64,000 bases of DNA from Trichobilharzia regenti. Taxonomy: Eukaryota > Platyhelminthes > Trematoda > Strigeidida > Schistosomatidae. Position numbers and translations under genes: made by a program. The DNA lies in the NCBI GenBank assembly GCA_944472135.2, contig OX235262.1, positions 172,731,509-172,795,508 on the forward strand, given 5' to 3'. A model generated the notes under the pieces. That model searched no databases. It was not told where the DNA came from and was given only the letters and a program-made list of their open reading frames with translations. Of the stretch, positions 1-11,552 are shown in pieces (the first letter of the stretch is position 1; each line of letters begins with the position of its first letter).

Positions 1-89
1 GACAGAATGAATCCCTCAACATTAACTGTCACATTCTGATAATGATGATGATGACGTCACTGTCTCCTCCTGGTTTTGTTCACATCCAG

Positions 90-215
90 ATACTTTGATT
101 GGATTAAACAAGACAAACAATACTGGTCAGCGATTCCTGAATTCGCAGTATCTCCAATCGGTAACAGAATGTTGTGGGACTATGTGCATGAAGCGGTCAA
201 ATCTTTGAAAACTGG
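90..215 (+). CDS. Gene A exon (fifth from 3' end): M1 C-terminal domain
   Basis: Acceptor 'cacatccag' precedes 90 and donor 'gtgagt' follows 215. The 126 nt read without stop from YFDWIKQDKQYW to GNRMLWDYVHEAVKSLKTG, starting with one base and ending with two bases of split codons, which fits both neighbours. The mirror exon in arm 2 has one extra A in a homopolymer. Confidence 0.85.
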
Positions 216-3200
216 GTGAGTTGAGCTTGAGATGTATTTTGAATTTACCTTATAATTTATCCATGACATTTAATAGAACAAACGATCTGTCATTCACTTA
301 TGACATTTGCATTTTCCCTGTTGATTCGTACATTTTTATTCATATTTTTATGACATTTTGTCTGACTATTGTTGAGCGTGACTACGTGACTCAACCCTAA
401 GATGACATCAGTGGAGTAGAAACAATATTATCAGAAAGCCACTCATATAACGTCTGGTGAGTTTGTAAGGTGGACTCTGCAACAAAATAAAGTAATCATT
501 CCAGTTGAATAATTTTGAATGGGCGAACCATATAGGAGAGAAATTTTTCTGATGTTATTAGTGTTGATATTCCGAATCTTCTTCTTTATAATGACTGTGG
601 AAGATTTCCATTCTGACTGTGGGCTGATGAATTCCTGCCTTGCCTTTCCGATGTAGAATTTGATGTTCTTAAACTTGTCAACCATAGTTGAGAAGATCAT
701 TCCTTCAAATTCCTTCTGTCAATGGTGATTGTTGGTTGCTATTGTTTTAGAGTGGTTCTTTATCTTCATCACCTCCTATTCCACTATGTTTACTTGAACT
801 CCTGTCTTTGCTGCTAGCCCCTATCGTCAACTTGTTGGTTTCCGCCTGTAGATCTCCAAAACAAAGATCAGAAAAATCATGCGCGAAACCCAGATCTTCT
901 AGAATCTTCTTATCCATGCAATATATTCCTGTCTTCTCACTCTGAAGCACAGTGAATAATCTAGTTCACAACAATTCGGAATATCATCGGGGATAGTAGT
1001 GGGCAGCCTTGTCTAACTCATGTGAGTTTTCCGTTGTGAATCAGTTGACAGGTGGCATCATCATAAAACTGTTGAATGAAACTGAAGCAGGTTCAGTGTA
1101 CTCTGTAGTGCAGAAGTAGTTTCAGAATAACTTCGTGGTCAACTCTTTTGAAGACTTTTTCAAGTCGGATGAAGCTGAATATGGAGATCCGACTGCCATT
1201 CTTCTATGCTCTGTTCGATGATGAGGCGTGGCGTACTATGGAACACTCAGCATCCGTTCTCCTCAACTTATAATCTACTCATTTATGCATGCAAATTGCA
1301 AAACATTAGATGGAAAATTACCAAGACTAGAGTCAGCAACATAAAATTAGTAACTGCATTACTCATTGTATGGAAAATTTATAAGTCATGAAGCACTGGT
1401 TGGCAGTAGCACTGTTGGGGTCAAGCTATAATAGACGACATATTTACCGTCTAAGTATTGCCATTTATATCTCACACTTTCGGTTTCTGCGTCGTTCAGT
1501 ACATCGGTCCCAATAATTTTTCCGTGTATGTCAGTGAAGCCAGTAACCTCGATATTGCTACATAGAAAATATTTCATTTGAACTACCTGTCATCGGGTTA
1601 ATAAACCTTTAAGATTTTATGAGTTTCCATACAAAAGTGTTCCTGACATCCGAGTTTTAGTTTTATACAAATGCCTCAAGATATAAGGAATACTCTGACG
1701 AGTTTATAACTGAGTGAAAACACTCTAATAAAATGTCCAGATGTACACATTTTGGACATACACATTGAAAGCACAATAAAGGGGAATATAGCCGACTCCT
1801 TTCTACATACTTTCACAACATCTTTCTAAGCAAATTGTGAAGGTATATCTGAGTAATGACTGGTGTTTAAAAAGAGGAATCCTCAGTGACAGATGACTGG
1901 AACTAATTAACTCATAATTACTAAACGTAATATATTCAACTGTAGCTGATTATACTGCGGAAATGTTTCAATAAGTGACCTCTAGTTAATTAAATGTAGA
2001 ATATTTAACCTAATGATCAAAACCTGTATGGAAGTTGATTAAATCGAATTAGTTCTAACAAATGATTCGTCTATTTCTTTTACAGCATGGAAAATTCAAC
2101 ACGTTCCCCAACTGATATGTGAGTTCTATCACCATTGATTTCCATTGCATTAAGAATTCAAACCAACTGTTAAATTTCATTCTCAGAAATTCATTTAACT
2201 TGTGTGAGATTCCTCCTTGAACAACTTTGCTGTTCTGCAAATTACTTTGGTATTCATACAGTGATGACTGTACTATGTCTGGAAGTGCGCCAGTCTAGAT
2301 TTTGGATAAGCTAACGGCTTTCCTCTTCTTGGCAGGAAAGGTGATTTTCGGTGTGTCATATGAATTTATGTTTATGCTAATTATCCACAAGGAGAAGTAA
2401 TCACCGTCATTGTTTGTTCTATGGATGTAACGCAGTACATAAATTGAAACTTTGAAATATCATGAACATGAAAGTGTTGTTTAAATGAAATCTGCAATTG
2501 CGGTTGACAGCCTTATTTGGAATCTGTTTGTTGCTAGTAATAATCATTGGGAAACTCACGGAAACCGTCGAAGTAAAGGCAGGAGTAATACGAGGCCGGC
2601 TGGCTGCTAAAAATCTCCAATGATTTTCCTGATTTCGGTAGACTGCATAACGCGACAGACAGCGAGGCACGAGAAGACAAGCATAAAATGGACCCACACA
2701 AAATACTTGGAGGTTCTGGATTTCACTGACAATATGTGCCTGATTTCACATAAAATAGAAGATATGCAAATGAAAAGCAACAAGTTGGGAGAAGAAGTAT
2801 CGAAGATAGAACTCCAAGTGAACAAAGGGAGGACAGATGTGACGAAGATTCCTGGCCGACGGCAACAACAACAGGCAACAATCAGCACAAATGGGAAGAA
2901 TCTGAAAGAATCGACCTCCTTTACCTATCTGCGAAGCACCGCTTCAACTATAGGCGGACGGAACTGATGAGGATATCAAAGCGAGGATCGGGAAAACAAG
3001 GCAAGTCTGTGTGTAGATCAACAGCACTCAGCATCAAAAATAAGATCCAGATTTCCAACTCCATTGTGAAGTCGGTGCTACTTTGTGTATCAGAGACTGG
3101 GCGCGTCACAAAGAGCACTTCAAACAAACTACAGACTTTCGTCTACAGCCATCTTTGCTGAATACTCAAGATCAAATGGCCAGAAATGATCAGCAACAGG

Positions 3201-5224
3201 AAGAGATTTCTGGCAATGAGCGAACCAACCAGGGACCAATTGTGCAGCAAATATGCAGGAAGAAATGGAGGTGGATTGGCCATAGTTTGAGAAAACCATC
3301 AAGTGACATCACACTCCAGACTTTCTCTTTCTCGAGTGGAACCCGAAAAGGAAGCTTTGAGTTGGTCGTCATTGTAAGGGTGACATGGAGTGGAGGAGGT
3401 GATGTGAAGAGGAGATGAAAGTATGTGGTCAGACGTGGAGCCAGCTGAAAACGTTGGCAGAGGACCGAATGCAATTGAGACGTGAGGATGAAGCCCTATT
3501 TTCCTCTCGGAACCAAAGCAGATAATAGTGTGATGAGAGCAGGCTGCTAGCCAATTGGTAGACATTAATTTACGTCAATGTCTAGGTCACCAATATTGGC
3601 TGTGAGAAAATATGAACAAGGCTGATTCAACAACCAATCACAGCAGACTTAACGTGGGCAAATAAGATTCGCAGATATATGGCTTAACTTTTCGAGAAAC
3701 CAGAAACAACCAATCAGAAGACTGTGTTTGTCTGCTTGAATAAGCGATAATAATGTACATGAAATATATACAAATACTTGCTGACTTCCGTAATAAAGCG
3801 ATCTGTTGCCGGCCCTTGTCTTCTGTTGTTACAATAGTAATAATACTGGTAATAATTAATGTGTAACCTAAAAGACAGTTAAATCGCTTACACTGTGTTA
3901 GCATAATTAACTTTATCGCTTTTAATTTCACCTTTACAATGTTGACTTTCACACGCTTTTCTTTTTCAGTGATGAATTCACCAAAGAAGTGATCCAGAGT
4001 CTTTCTAATCCATATTACAGCTTGAATAACAGAAATGATGGGGAAGAGGTGAGTCTGATTTCAACATGATAATTTTCACTGTTCTTCAACACACTACTTG
4101 TAAAATACAGTGTGCATGTGTTAGAAAATAAAATTTAGTATGAATGTGTTGATACGTATAAATATGTGTTCAGTACAGTAACTCGCATATAACATTGACT
4201 GACGACTGCAATATATATATATATATATATATACCACGAATTGATAGAAGTTGGAATTCATGGTCTGGTCGTCGTATCAGGATCCAGTGGCTAAATGGGT
4301 TATGGAGTAGCTTTGTGACCTGAAGGTCCTGGGTTCGAACCCCAGTAAGTGCCTACAGATGTGGGTGAGCATTCCTAAAGAGTATCAGACTTGAATGGAA
4401 CAGCTGTGCCTGTTGGTTCAGTGGTTCTGAAACCGATGAAATGGGGATCTGTGCAGAAATGATTTATCTTGCCATGACGCAGAGAAACACAAATTAATTG
4501 ACATCACAGCCAGTGACGCTACTTGTTTGTGGTCCGAATAATTTAGGTCCACTAATATAGGAGGTGTTCAACATGAACTGTTGCTAGATCTTGAACTTTT
4601 CCCTGTGGGATGCAATCATGCTCCTCTGGTTACATCAAGTGGAGTTTGTCCTTGACATTTAGAGTTGAAAATAGCAACTACAAAGTACTCCGTGAAACTC
4701 GTATATTTTGAATAGTCGCACTAATTTTAGGTTGTTTGAAAACTATTTCACACCAGTCAGGTGGAACTATGATTAAGTATTCTAATATTGGAAATCAAAG
4801 TTAAAGTTCAAATGAATTTCCATAAATCTGCTTAACCCACACTAGAATGCACAAATAAAATGAAGTGAGAAGTGGTTTAATGCGAATGTTTGTTTGAGCG
4901 ACAAAATGCCAAGGTAACTTCAATTCACTCATCTCTTTGCAATGATTATACGTATGAGTGCCTACAATGAGTTGTGTTGGAAAAGTGATCCATTTAATAT
5001 TAATGTATTTCTGTGTATTATTTCAGATCAACATGACTGATATGAGATCATACTTAAGTACCACAGTGCCTGAACAAAATATTCTCCTCACATAAAGTTC
5101 GATTTATTTATGCGAATAATTATAAGCTACTTAATTACGTGGATAGTAGCTATTGCAATTCGGGCGATTATTTTTGATTCCCCATGAATGAATGTAACTG
5201 GTTCTGCTGTCAAAAATCTTATCT

Positions 5225-5281
<57 letters not shown>

Positions 5282-7074
5282 CTTGAGAAGTCGTCAAAGG
5301 TAACTTGTATGAATGTAGGTGATCACCTGGAGTGTTGTGGAAAAGGAACATTTTAATAATGTCCTCTGAATGGCACCCATAGTATAATAATGCCTGGTGC
5401 ATATGATTTGCTGATGTATAGTGACACGGAAGACGGGAAGTATCTTACATTTTTAAACCTTGGTAATAGCAGAAGGTGAACCGGTTGTAGTCTTGGATCG
5501 TGAGTGGTTAAATTACACTTCATCCTCATCAAATTAGTCCAGAAATCTTGTGGTTTTTGTGAGGTTATTATTATTATATCCTTTAATTCCTAGAGGAACA
5601 TAGGGCTTCAGCTGTGCATATCCATTGCCTTCTGTAATGTGCCAACTTTTTCACCCCGCTCCAAGTCTACCCACATGTTTTCATCTCCTCTTCACATGAC
5701 CTCCTCTAAGTCAACCTTGCACTGACGACCAACTCGCCGCTTCCCTTTTGGGTTCCACTCGAGTGATGGCCTGGTGGGTGATGTCACTTGATGGTTTCCT
5801 CAGCGTATGGTCAGTCCATCTCCATTTCTTCCTGCCTATTTGTTTCACAATCGGTTCCTGCTGTGTTGGTTCGCTTATTGCCAGAGATCCCTGTTGCTGA
5901 TCTTTTCTGGCCGGCCATCTAATCTTGAGTAGTATTGAGCGAAGAAAACTGTTAATGAAGGTCTGTAGTTTGTTTGAGATGCTCTTTATGACGCACCAAG
6001 TCTTTGATCCATCCGTATAGTAGCACTGACTTCACATTGGAGTTGAAAATCCGGATGTTATTTTTGATTCTGAGTGCTGTTCGCCTCCACACAGACTTCA
6101 GTGTAATGAAAGCTTGTCTTGCTTTCCCGATTTTCTGTGCTTTGATATCCTCGTCAGTTCTACCGCCTATAGTTGAAACGATGCTTCCCGGGTAGGTAGG
6201 TAAAGGAGGTTGTTTCTTTCATTTTCCTCCCATTTATGCTGGTTGTTGCCTGTCTTTGTTGCTGTTGGTGTTGGCCAGTAATCTTCATCACCTCTGTTTT
6301 ATCTATGTTCACTTGAAGTGAGGTAGTGGGAGGCAGTCAGCAGGAAGCCTTGGGCCTTGGTTTCGTGCTTGTCATACGGTTGAATTCTATCTACGCCAAA
6401 AGAAGAATGACACACATGACACTATTTACTGCCTAGTTTCCAGACAAAGTATCCATTACAGTCTCACAGAAGATCAATCACGATAATGAATGGCTCAATA
6501 GTAGTGGTAATGTCTTTGATTGAAGAAGTGGGTGTCCGTAGTTATACCCTAACGATCCAAACTACCCCGTGCTAGCAAGTCAGCTAGCATGGTGACCAAA
6601 TTGCACACTTAACTGATAGAATTTAGTCTGCATGAAACGTAGAACAGGACAACAGAGGAAATTAGCCAGTGCCTGGTGTTTAATCAGAAATCTTACAGTT
6701 ATTGTATTGGTGTGCATCAGGACTGAATAAATAGTATTAGTGGACGACAATTATACATACTCACAACATACTCACCTACAAGTGACACCTGAATACATGC
6801 GCCTTCATTTCATTACTGTAGAGATTTTTAGATATTCTTCTTCGAAACATGTTTTTCATAACTGTAAACATGAACATAACACATCTCATTTCCTTTACAG
6901 ATACTGAGAACAGAGGCTGATTGGCTACAGTTACCACAGAATCATACACTCAAAGGGGAACTGAAGAACTTGCTAACTACCTCGAAGCGAAATTTGAAAT
7001 GGCTTGACACCCACCTCCAGACAATTGTACAATGGTTGAAAGAAAACGTTCCTCGTACAGCACAAGAGGTCTAG
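90..7074 (+). CDS. M1 aminopeptidase gene A, last five exons (arm 1 copy, 5' partial)
   Basis: Membrane or secreted zinc aminopeptidases of the M1 family remove N-terminal residues from peptides; the C-terminal ERAP1_C-like helical domain encoded here closes over the active site. Exons read by splice sites and phase: 90-215, 2086-2118, 3970-4048, then either 5027-5095 or 6901-7074 as last exon. The first exon contains a block (PIGNRMLWDYVHEAV) resembling the conserved G-R-x-L-A-W-D-F region of ERAP1_C domains. The gene starts upstream of the window; the mirror copy in arm 2 carries six more upstream exons and confirms the family. Introns hold RTE, SINE and solo-LTR insertions. Confidence 0.85.
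216..442 (+). other. Gene A intron, nothing recognised
   Basis: AT-rich intron sequence with no coding or repeat signature that I recognise. Confidence 0.4.
443..1210 (-). mobile_element. RTE-type (SR2-like) non-LTR fragment, broken
   Basis: On the minus strand, the translation in broken frames follows the order of RTE reverse transcriptase: an S-V-x-H-E-V segment, the HNGKLT stretch, then GFAHDFSDL, which corresponds to the F-A-D-D catalytic block with the second Asp lost, then the E-T-N-K-L region. Several frames and stops interrupt it, so it is a dead fragment in a gene A intron. Mirror copy at 46075-46850. Confidence 0.65.
1386..1577 (-). other. Unidentified 63-codon ORF in gene A intron
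   Basis: An open stretch of 63 codons with uneven, protein-like composition (VTGFTDIHGKII, DGKYVVYYSLTP). The second segment loosely resembles Ig/filamin-type repeat strands (D-G-x-Y-x-V-x-Y). It is also open in arm 2 (45702-45893, two residue changes). Because the arms may be alleles, conservation says little. It may be an old gene fragment or chance. Confidence 0.2.
1578..2085 (+). other. Gene A intron, nothing recognised
   Basis: AT-rich, no ORF or repeat that I recognise; it ends in the splice acceptor of the micro-exon. Confidence 0.4.
2086..2118 (+). CDS. Gene A 33-nt micro-exon
   Basis: Polypyrimidine plus 'tacag' precedes it and 'gtgagt' follows. It keeps the phase (one base in, two bases out) and encodes MENSTRSPTD. 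It is too short to see by ORF length; support comes from splice sites and from exact phase agreement with both neighbours. Confidence 0.7.
2548..3524 (+). mobile_element. RTE-type (SR2-like) 3' fragment, plus strand
   Basis: Frames at 2620-2967, 2967-3161 and 3083-3418 follow the last third of an RTE reverse transcriptase: ETVEVKAG, LEVLDFTDNMCLISHKI (catalytic F-A-D-D changed to FTDN), the K-V-N-x-x-K-T region, then RKKWRWIGHSLRKPSSDIT near the C-terminus. It ends in the family tail 'gaagccctattttcctctc'. Stops and the lost catalytic Asp show it is inactive. Mirror copy 43755-44735. Confidence 0.8.
3529..3833 (+). mobile_element. Solo LTR (TGTGATG...GTTACA) with 4-bp target duplication ATAG
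   Basis: The 305-bp unit starts TG and ends CA and is flanked on both sides by ATAG. Near the 3' end a TATA-like 'gataataatg' and an AATAAA lie in the order expected of U3-R-U5, which sets the orientation. The same family occurs at 22480, 54120 and 54791, each with its own 4-bp duplication, and mirrored at 43446. No internal retrotransposon sequence remains. Confidence 0.85.
3970..4048 (+). CDS. Gene A third-from-last exon
   Basis: Acceptor 'ctttttcag', donor 'gtgagt'. The 79 nt read DEFTKEVIQSLSNPYYSL and end in phase 0, which allows either of two downstream last exons to be joined in frame. Confidence 0.8.
4211..4233. repeat. (TA)n microsatellite
   Basis: About 11 TA units, also present in arm 2 near 43043-43068. 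Confidence 0.9.
4270..4500 (+). mobile_element. tRNA-headed SINE (SM-alpha-like family), old copy
   Basis: Box A-like 'agtggctaaatggg' and a perfect box B 'ggttcgaacccc' sit at tRNA spacing. The downstream body aligns by eye with the dimer at 25183, but the hammerhead core is eroded. It lies in a gene A intron. Mirror copy about 42785-43002, minus. Confidence 0.7.
4501..5026 (+). other. Gene A intron, nothing recognised
   Basis: AT-rich intron. No repeat or coding signal recognised apart from the splice acceptor at its end. Confidence 0.4.
5027..5095 (+). CDS. Gene A candidate alternative last exon (short)
   Basis: Acceptor 'gtattatttcag' is followed by 22 codons and TAA (INMTDMRSYLSTTVPEQ and onwards). 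The phase fits the exon ending at 4048. The arm 2 copy (42180-42248) keeps length and frame. If used, the protein ends about 35 residues earlier than with the exon at 6901. It could also be a cryptic exon; transcript data would decide. Confidence 0.5.
   Translation: MNMTDMRSYLSTTVPEQNILLT
5228..5278. repeat. (TA)n microsatellite, about 25 units
   Basis: A pure TA run in arm 1. The mirrored locus near 42036-42048 is only about a dozen bases, so the two arms differ in length here. Confidence 0.9.
5585..6330 (-). mobile_element. RTE-type 3' fragment, minus strand
   Basis: Read on the minus strand it gives the RTE C-terminal region (a K-x-x-W-R-W-I-x-H block followed by L-R-x-P-S-S-D-I-T) and the tail 'agccctatgttcctctagg' followed by ATA-rich sequence. 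Frames are broken. Mirror copy 40980-41735. Confidence 0.75.
6310..6700. repeat. Dispersed repeat R, fragment
   Basis: Shares segments such as 'cttggtttcgtgcttgt' and 'aactgatagaatt' with copies near 18205, 40610 and 56325. I do not recognise the family. It carries no coding region I can support. Confidence 0.5.
6901..7074 (+). CDS. Gene A last exon with stop codon
   Basis: Acceptor 'tttcctttacag', 174 nt, 57 codons then TAG. It ends in HLQTIVQWLKENVPRTAQEV, the amphipathic helix and W-L pattern usual at the end of ERAP1_C domains (N-x-x-W x7-9 E/I..WL). It joins in frame to the exon ending at 4048 if 5027-5095 is skipped. Confidence 0.8.
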   Translation: MLRTEADWLQLPQNHTLKGELKNLLTTSKRNLKWLDTHLQTIVQWLKENVPRTAQEV

Positions 7075-7744
7075 AAATGTTACTCAGTGTGGAGAAAATC
7101 GTCTCTGATTCCTATCTGAACTATATAACGTGAATCGAAATTCGGCTGTTCCCAAGATCTCTTTTAACTAATTTTTTATTTGAGTTTCAGGAGTTTTTAT
7201 TTTTACATATTTCACTAGTGATATTTCCCCGTGAACGCTGTAACAATTCAAAAGTTTTAATTCATGTGTTTCTCCTGATTGAATATTCAAGGTGCAATTC
7301 CTTTCTCTTTGTGTTAACTAATAGATACTCCTTTTGATATTGAATGAATTTGAGTTTGATGGAGGGAGGAATGCTCACTATTGTAAGTCACTTGTAATCC
7401 AGATGCTTGAAAACTGTCCTTACGTCGTCTTTTCGGTTATGCATTGTAAAAAATGGTGTGGTTTAAGGTCAACAGTAGGAATACATGTTGTTGCGGAAAG
7501 ATGATGTGCAGACTGTATGAGAGAAAATAAGCAGAAATACTAACACGGAGTTAAAAAGTTGATTTTATACAAAAGGATTTAAAAAAACGATCCTTATGAT
7601 AAGATGCGTAATATAATTATAATGAACTATGATTGTGAACAAATTAGAATGAATTCCTTGAAATATCTTTCGCAGAAGGTATGTTCCTTCAAGTGAATAA
7701 GAGAGAAGATGGTTGGGGGTGAATTGTGTTTAACTGGTCCTAGC
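7075..7744. other. 3' flank of gene A, nothing recognised
   Basis: Presumed 3' UTR and intergenic sequence after the TAG. AT-rich, with no ORF or repeat recognised. The mirror is 39550-40227. Confidence 0.4.
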
Positions 7745-7749
7745 ACAAT

Positions 7750-7990
7750 TTACCAAGTGTCGGTGAATTAGTGGTAAAAAATTGGTCAACCACTCAAATG
7801 GTCCGGGATTCAATCCCAGGCCGACAAGGCACTCGCAAGCCTCACTTAGTTGGTAGTATGCTTGGCAAAGAGAGAAAGACTAGGAATCTTACCTGGTATA
7901 AATAAAACCACTGCTACTGAAATTTCATAGCTCTATCTTAAAGCCGTATGTTCCACTGGGAACACAAAGGGATAAAATGAATAATAAAAT
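7750..7990 (+). mobile_element. Chimeric SINE: tRNA-like head with RTE-type tail
   Basis: Box A-like 'tagtggtaaaaaattgg' and box B-like 'gggattcaatccc' lie at the start. The 3' end is 'ccgtatgttccactgggaac' followed by AT-rich simple sequence, the same tail as the RTE elements here. A shared tail is the usual sign that a SINE is copied by the partner LINE's reverse transcriptase. Mirror copy about 39333-39545. Confidence 0.7.
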
Positions 7991-8370
7991 AATGAGTATA
8001 CTTCAGCGTTGAACTAACCATCAGGTTATTTTCTCAAGATTTTTCAATAAGGACCTCATAAATTCATACAACTATGTGTACGACCAAACGTTTCCCTAAC
8101 TGGATGTTGCGAAAAGATTCATGGAGACACGGGGAATGCGAGAGATCGTTTCCCTCCAGAAATATGTATGGCCTTAAGCATTTAGTTGGGATTACTTATT
8201 TACCTCTGAAGTGTGCACGTGTAACAGACAGAGCAACAGTCCCAAACAGATAGTGGAATCAAGACATCAGCTGAGCAGAGAACGTACATTCATCACAAGA
8301 TGAAATTTTAGAGTGAGTGGATACAGTTTTGAACTCCACTAGTATTTTCCACTTTTGCTATTGTTAAGAT
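7991..8370. other. Intergenic spacer, nothing recognised
   Basis: No ORF or repeat recognised between the SINE and the gypsy terminal repeat. Confidence 0.4.
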
Positions 8371-8519
8371 TTTAAATGTAGACAGTCTTGACATTCGCGA
8401 ATTGTACGGAGTATACTAACGCCGTGCTAGTGACTTCTTCGAGGACTAAAGAATATTCGATTACTTGTGGATTGTAGGGTACGCTCAGCTCTAGGCTAAT
8501 AGGATTACCTTCCAAGTAA

Positions 8520-9687
8520 GCCGGTCGATGCTGACGGTGTCTTCGCGGCGCTCTTTGTCTAAGAAAAAGGATTTATCCATACGTTTAATTAGGTTATACG
8601 GTCCGTCGTATGGTGGATCCAGAGGTCGACGCACAGAGTCACGACGAACAAATACATGTGAAGAAGTTTTTAAACACGGGTGAACAAAGACATCAATGGA
8701 CTGTTGACAAAGGGGAGCAAGTTAAACTGAACGAATTGCGTTTGTAAGCCTGCTGACGTATGAAGCGTGATCTACCGCTAGTGGTAAGCTCGAGGGAGAA
8801 ACAAATTCACCAGGCGGTAGTAAAACCAGCATCGGTTTTCAGGGTGTTTTGTATCCCTAGGAGAACTAAAGGAAGGAATTCAGTCCAATGGGTATTGTTT
8901 GCAGCTGACAAACCAGCTTTCAGCTGTCTGTGTAGACGTTCTATCATACCATTTGCTTGAGGATGGTAGGCTGTTGTTCGGAAACGCATGTAACCTATGA
9001 TTTTAGTCAGGGAGAAGAATAAGCAGCTTTCGAATTGCCGCCCGCGGTTGATTGTTATGGAGGATGGGCGATCCATCTCTCCACGAAGACGCGTGTGACT
9101 GTTTCAGCAGATACGTCCTTGAGGGGTCCTACTTTAGGTCATCATGTGAGGCGATCGATGCAAGTCAGAATATAGGTATATCCATGGGGTTCAGGAAGGG
9201 GTCCAACCAAATCTATATGGACGTGTTCGAAACGAGCGTCAGGGAGAAGAAAGATGCCAAGTGGGCTTTTGGTGTGTCTTATCACCTTGCACTTTTGACA
9301 AGCTAAGCACTTGTGTACCCATTCCCTTACTTCTTTATTCATGCCAGGCCAACAAAACCAACTAGTTACGAGCTTGACAGTAGTTCGAATACCTGGGTGA
9401 GATGAGCCATGCAACATATTCAAGACGTTACGGTGATAACCTTCAGGCACAATGGGGCGAGGAGTTTTAGTGGAGATGTCGCATAGGATAGTATCTCTTC
9501 CCATACCTAAGTGTTTCTCGGCTAATTTCATTTTTGTTTTCGACAACTCATGCTGAAGCTCGGTATCTTCTTTTTGAAGACGAACCAGTCTTACAAGGTC
9601 TATGCCGTCGATTCGGGTGAGGGAACAAACGCGTGACAAGGCATCTGCCACAGTGTTGTTCACTCCGGATACATGGCGACTATCCAC
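8520..9687 (-). pseudogene. pol: Gypsy pol: integrase (arm 1)
   Basis: The HHCC zinc domain is intact (HGSSHPGIRT...WVHKCLACQKC). The first catalytic Asp is in HIDLVGPLP. The second is lost (TINRGRQFES; arm 2 keeps TIDRG). The Glu is in NGMIERLHRQ. A frameshift separates the part at 8807-9076. A GPY/F-like end (PYDGPYNLIKR) follows near 8570-8620. Confidence 0.8.
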
Positions 9688-9717
9688 TGTAAACTGTGAA
9701 ACGTAATCTAGTTATCG

Positions 9718-10569
9718 TTATTCCCTAGGTGAATACTTATCTGAGGTTGAGTTCAGAGAGTACGTTAAAGGTTTGTGATCAGTGAAAATTATGAATTCAC
9801 GACCCTCCACTGAATGGCGAAAATGACGTACAGCACAGTACATAGCCAGAAGTTCTCTGCCGAATGTGCTGTACCTCGTTTCAGCTAATTGAAGGCGCCT
9901 CGAGAAAAAGGCGAGTGGTTGCCACTGTTTGTTAACTAGCTGTTGTTGAACTGCGCTGACTGCAGTGTCTGATGCATCAACCGAGATAATTAACAGTGCC
10001 GTTGGATCCTGATATATTAGAAGTGTGGTAGCCGCAATAGCTTTTTTAACTTGAGTAAAAGCATTTCGGGAATGTGCGTCGAGTTCTATAGACTTGTTAT
10101 TCCCTCGAAGGAGGTCTGTCAATGGCTGAATCAGAGAGGTACAGTTGGGAATAAATCGTCGGTAATAACTTATCAAGCCGTTAAAATTGCGGAGACATTT
10201 CACTGTCTGTGGCTCTGAAAAGTTCAGTATCGCCTCGACTTTAGTAGCCAGTGGATGAATGCCCTTGCAGTAGCCGAGAAAGTCGAGTGAGTCAATGGCT
10301 ATCTGATACGTTTGAATATTGATGGTAACACCATGTTGGCGTAATCTTTCCATTGCCAGGTCCAAGTGCCTAAGGTGAGTTTCCTTGTCTGGATTGGCAA
10401 TGAGGAAGTCGTCTAAGTATGTGTATACAAAGTTGAGACCGCGAAATACTTCACCGATGAAGTGTTGGAATGTTTGGGCTGCATTCCTGAAACCAAATGG
10501 CATACATAGAAATTCAAAAGGTTCGAAAGACGTAATGATAGCCGTTTTCGGAATATCTTCTCGTGCCAT
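9718..10569 (-). CDS. pol: Gypsy pol: reverse transcriptase and RNase H (arm 1)
   Basis: RT shows MPFGFRNAAQTFQ and the catalytic YLDDFLIA. RNase H shows DASDTAVSAV and TDHKPLTY. A stop after YSPRE, shared with arm 2, separates it from integrase. Function: copies element RNA to DNA and removes the RNA strand. Confidence 0.9.
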   Translation of the reverse strand: MAREDIPKTAIITSFEPFEFLCMPFGFRNAAQTFQHFIGEVFRGLNFVYTYLDDFLIANPDKETHLRHLDLAMERLRQHGVTINIQTYQIAIDSLDFLGYCKGIHPLATKVEAILNFSEPQTVKCLRNFNGLISYYRRFIPNCTSLIQPLTDLLRGNNKSIELDAHSRNAFTQVKKAIAATTLLIYQDPTALLIISVDASDTAVSAVQQQLVNKQWQPLAFFSRRLQLAETRYSTFGRELLAMYCAVRHFRHSVEGREFIIFTDHKPLTYSLNSTSDKYSPRE

Positions 10570-10637
10570 CGAGATTTGGTTTTACGCTTTAATCAAGTCG
10601 ATTTTAGAGAATATAGCCGCGCCAGATAAAGTCTCCG

Positions 10638-11389
<752 letters not shown>

Positions 11390-11390
<1 letters not shown>

Positions 11391-11503
11391 TAACGCGTGC
11401 TAGCGGGATAGTTTTCCGCAGACTTTGAGACATTTCCGAAGTTACAAAGTTTGTGGAAACATTCCGCTTCCTGGCCATAAATATTGTGGTACCAGCACCA
11501 GTC
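11390..11503 (-). CDS. CHCC Gag zinc knuckle in a shifted frame (arm 1)
   Basis: This frame begins just after gag and reads CWYHNIYGQEAECFHKLC: C-x2-H-x8-C-x4-C. The order C-H-C-C, instead of the usual CCHC, is the hallmark of the CsRn1/Kabuki clade. It is offset +1 from gag after A6-CCC-TGA and overlaps the start of the pol frame by -1. Confidence 0.7.
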
Positions 11504-11552
11504 AGGGTTTTTTCAGAGAACGCGGCTTGGACTTAGATCGACCAGGTGAGTT

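Noticed and set aside
5127..5402. ORF with alternating Tyr-Ile stretch
   Set aside because: It is the translation of a (TA)n microsatellite.
8760..9306. Plus-strand ORFs opposite the gypsy integrase and RT, and their mirrors in arm 2
   Set aside because: They are antisense shadows of pol.
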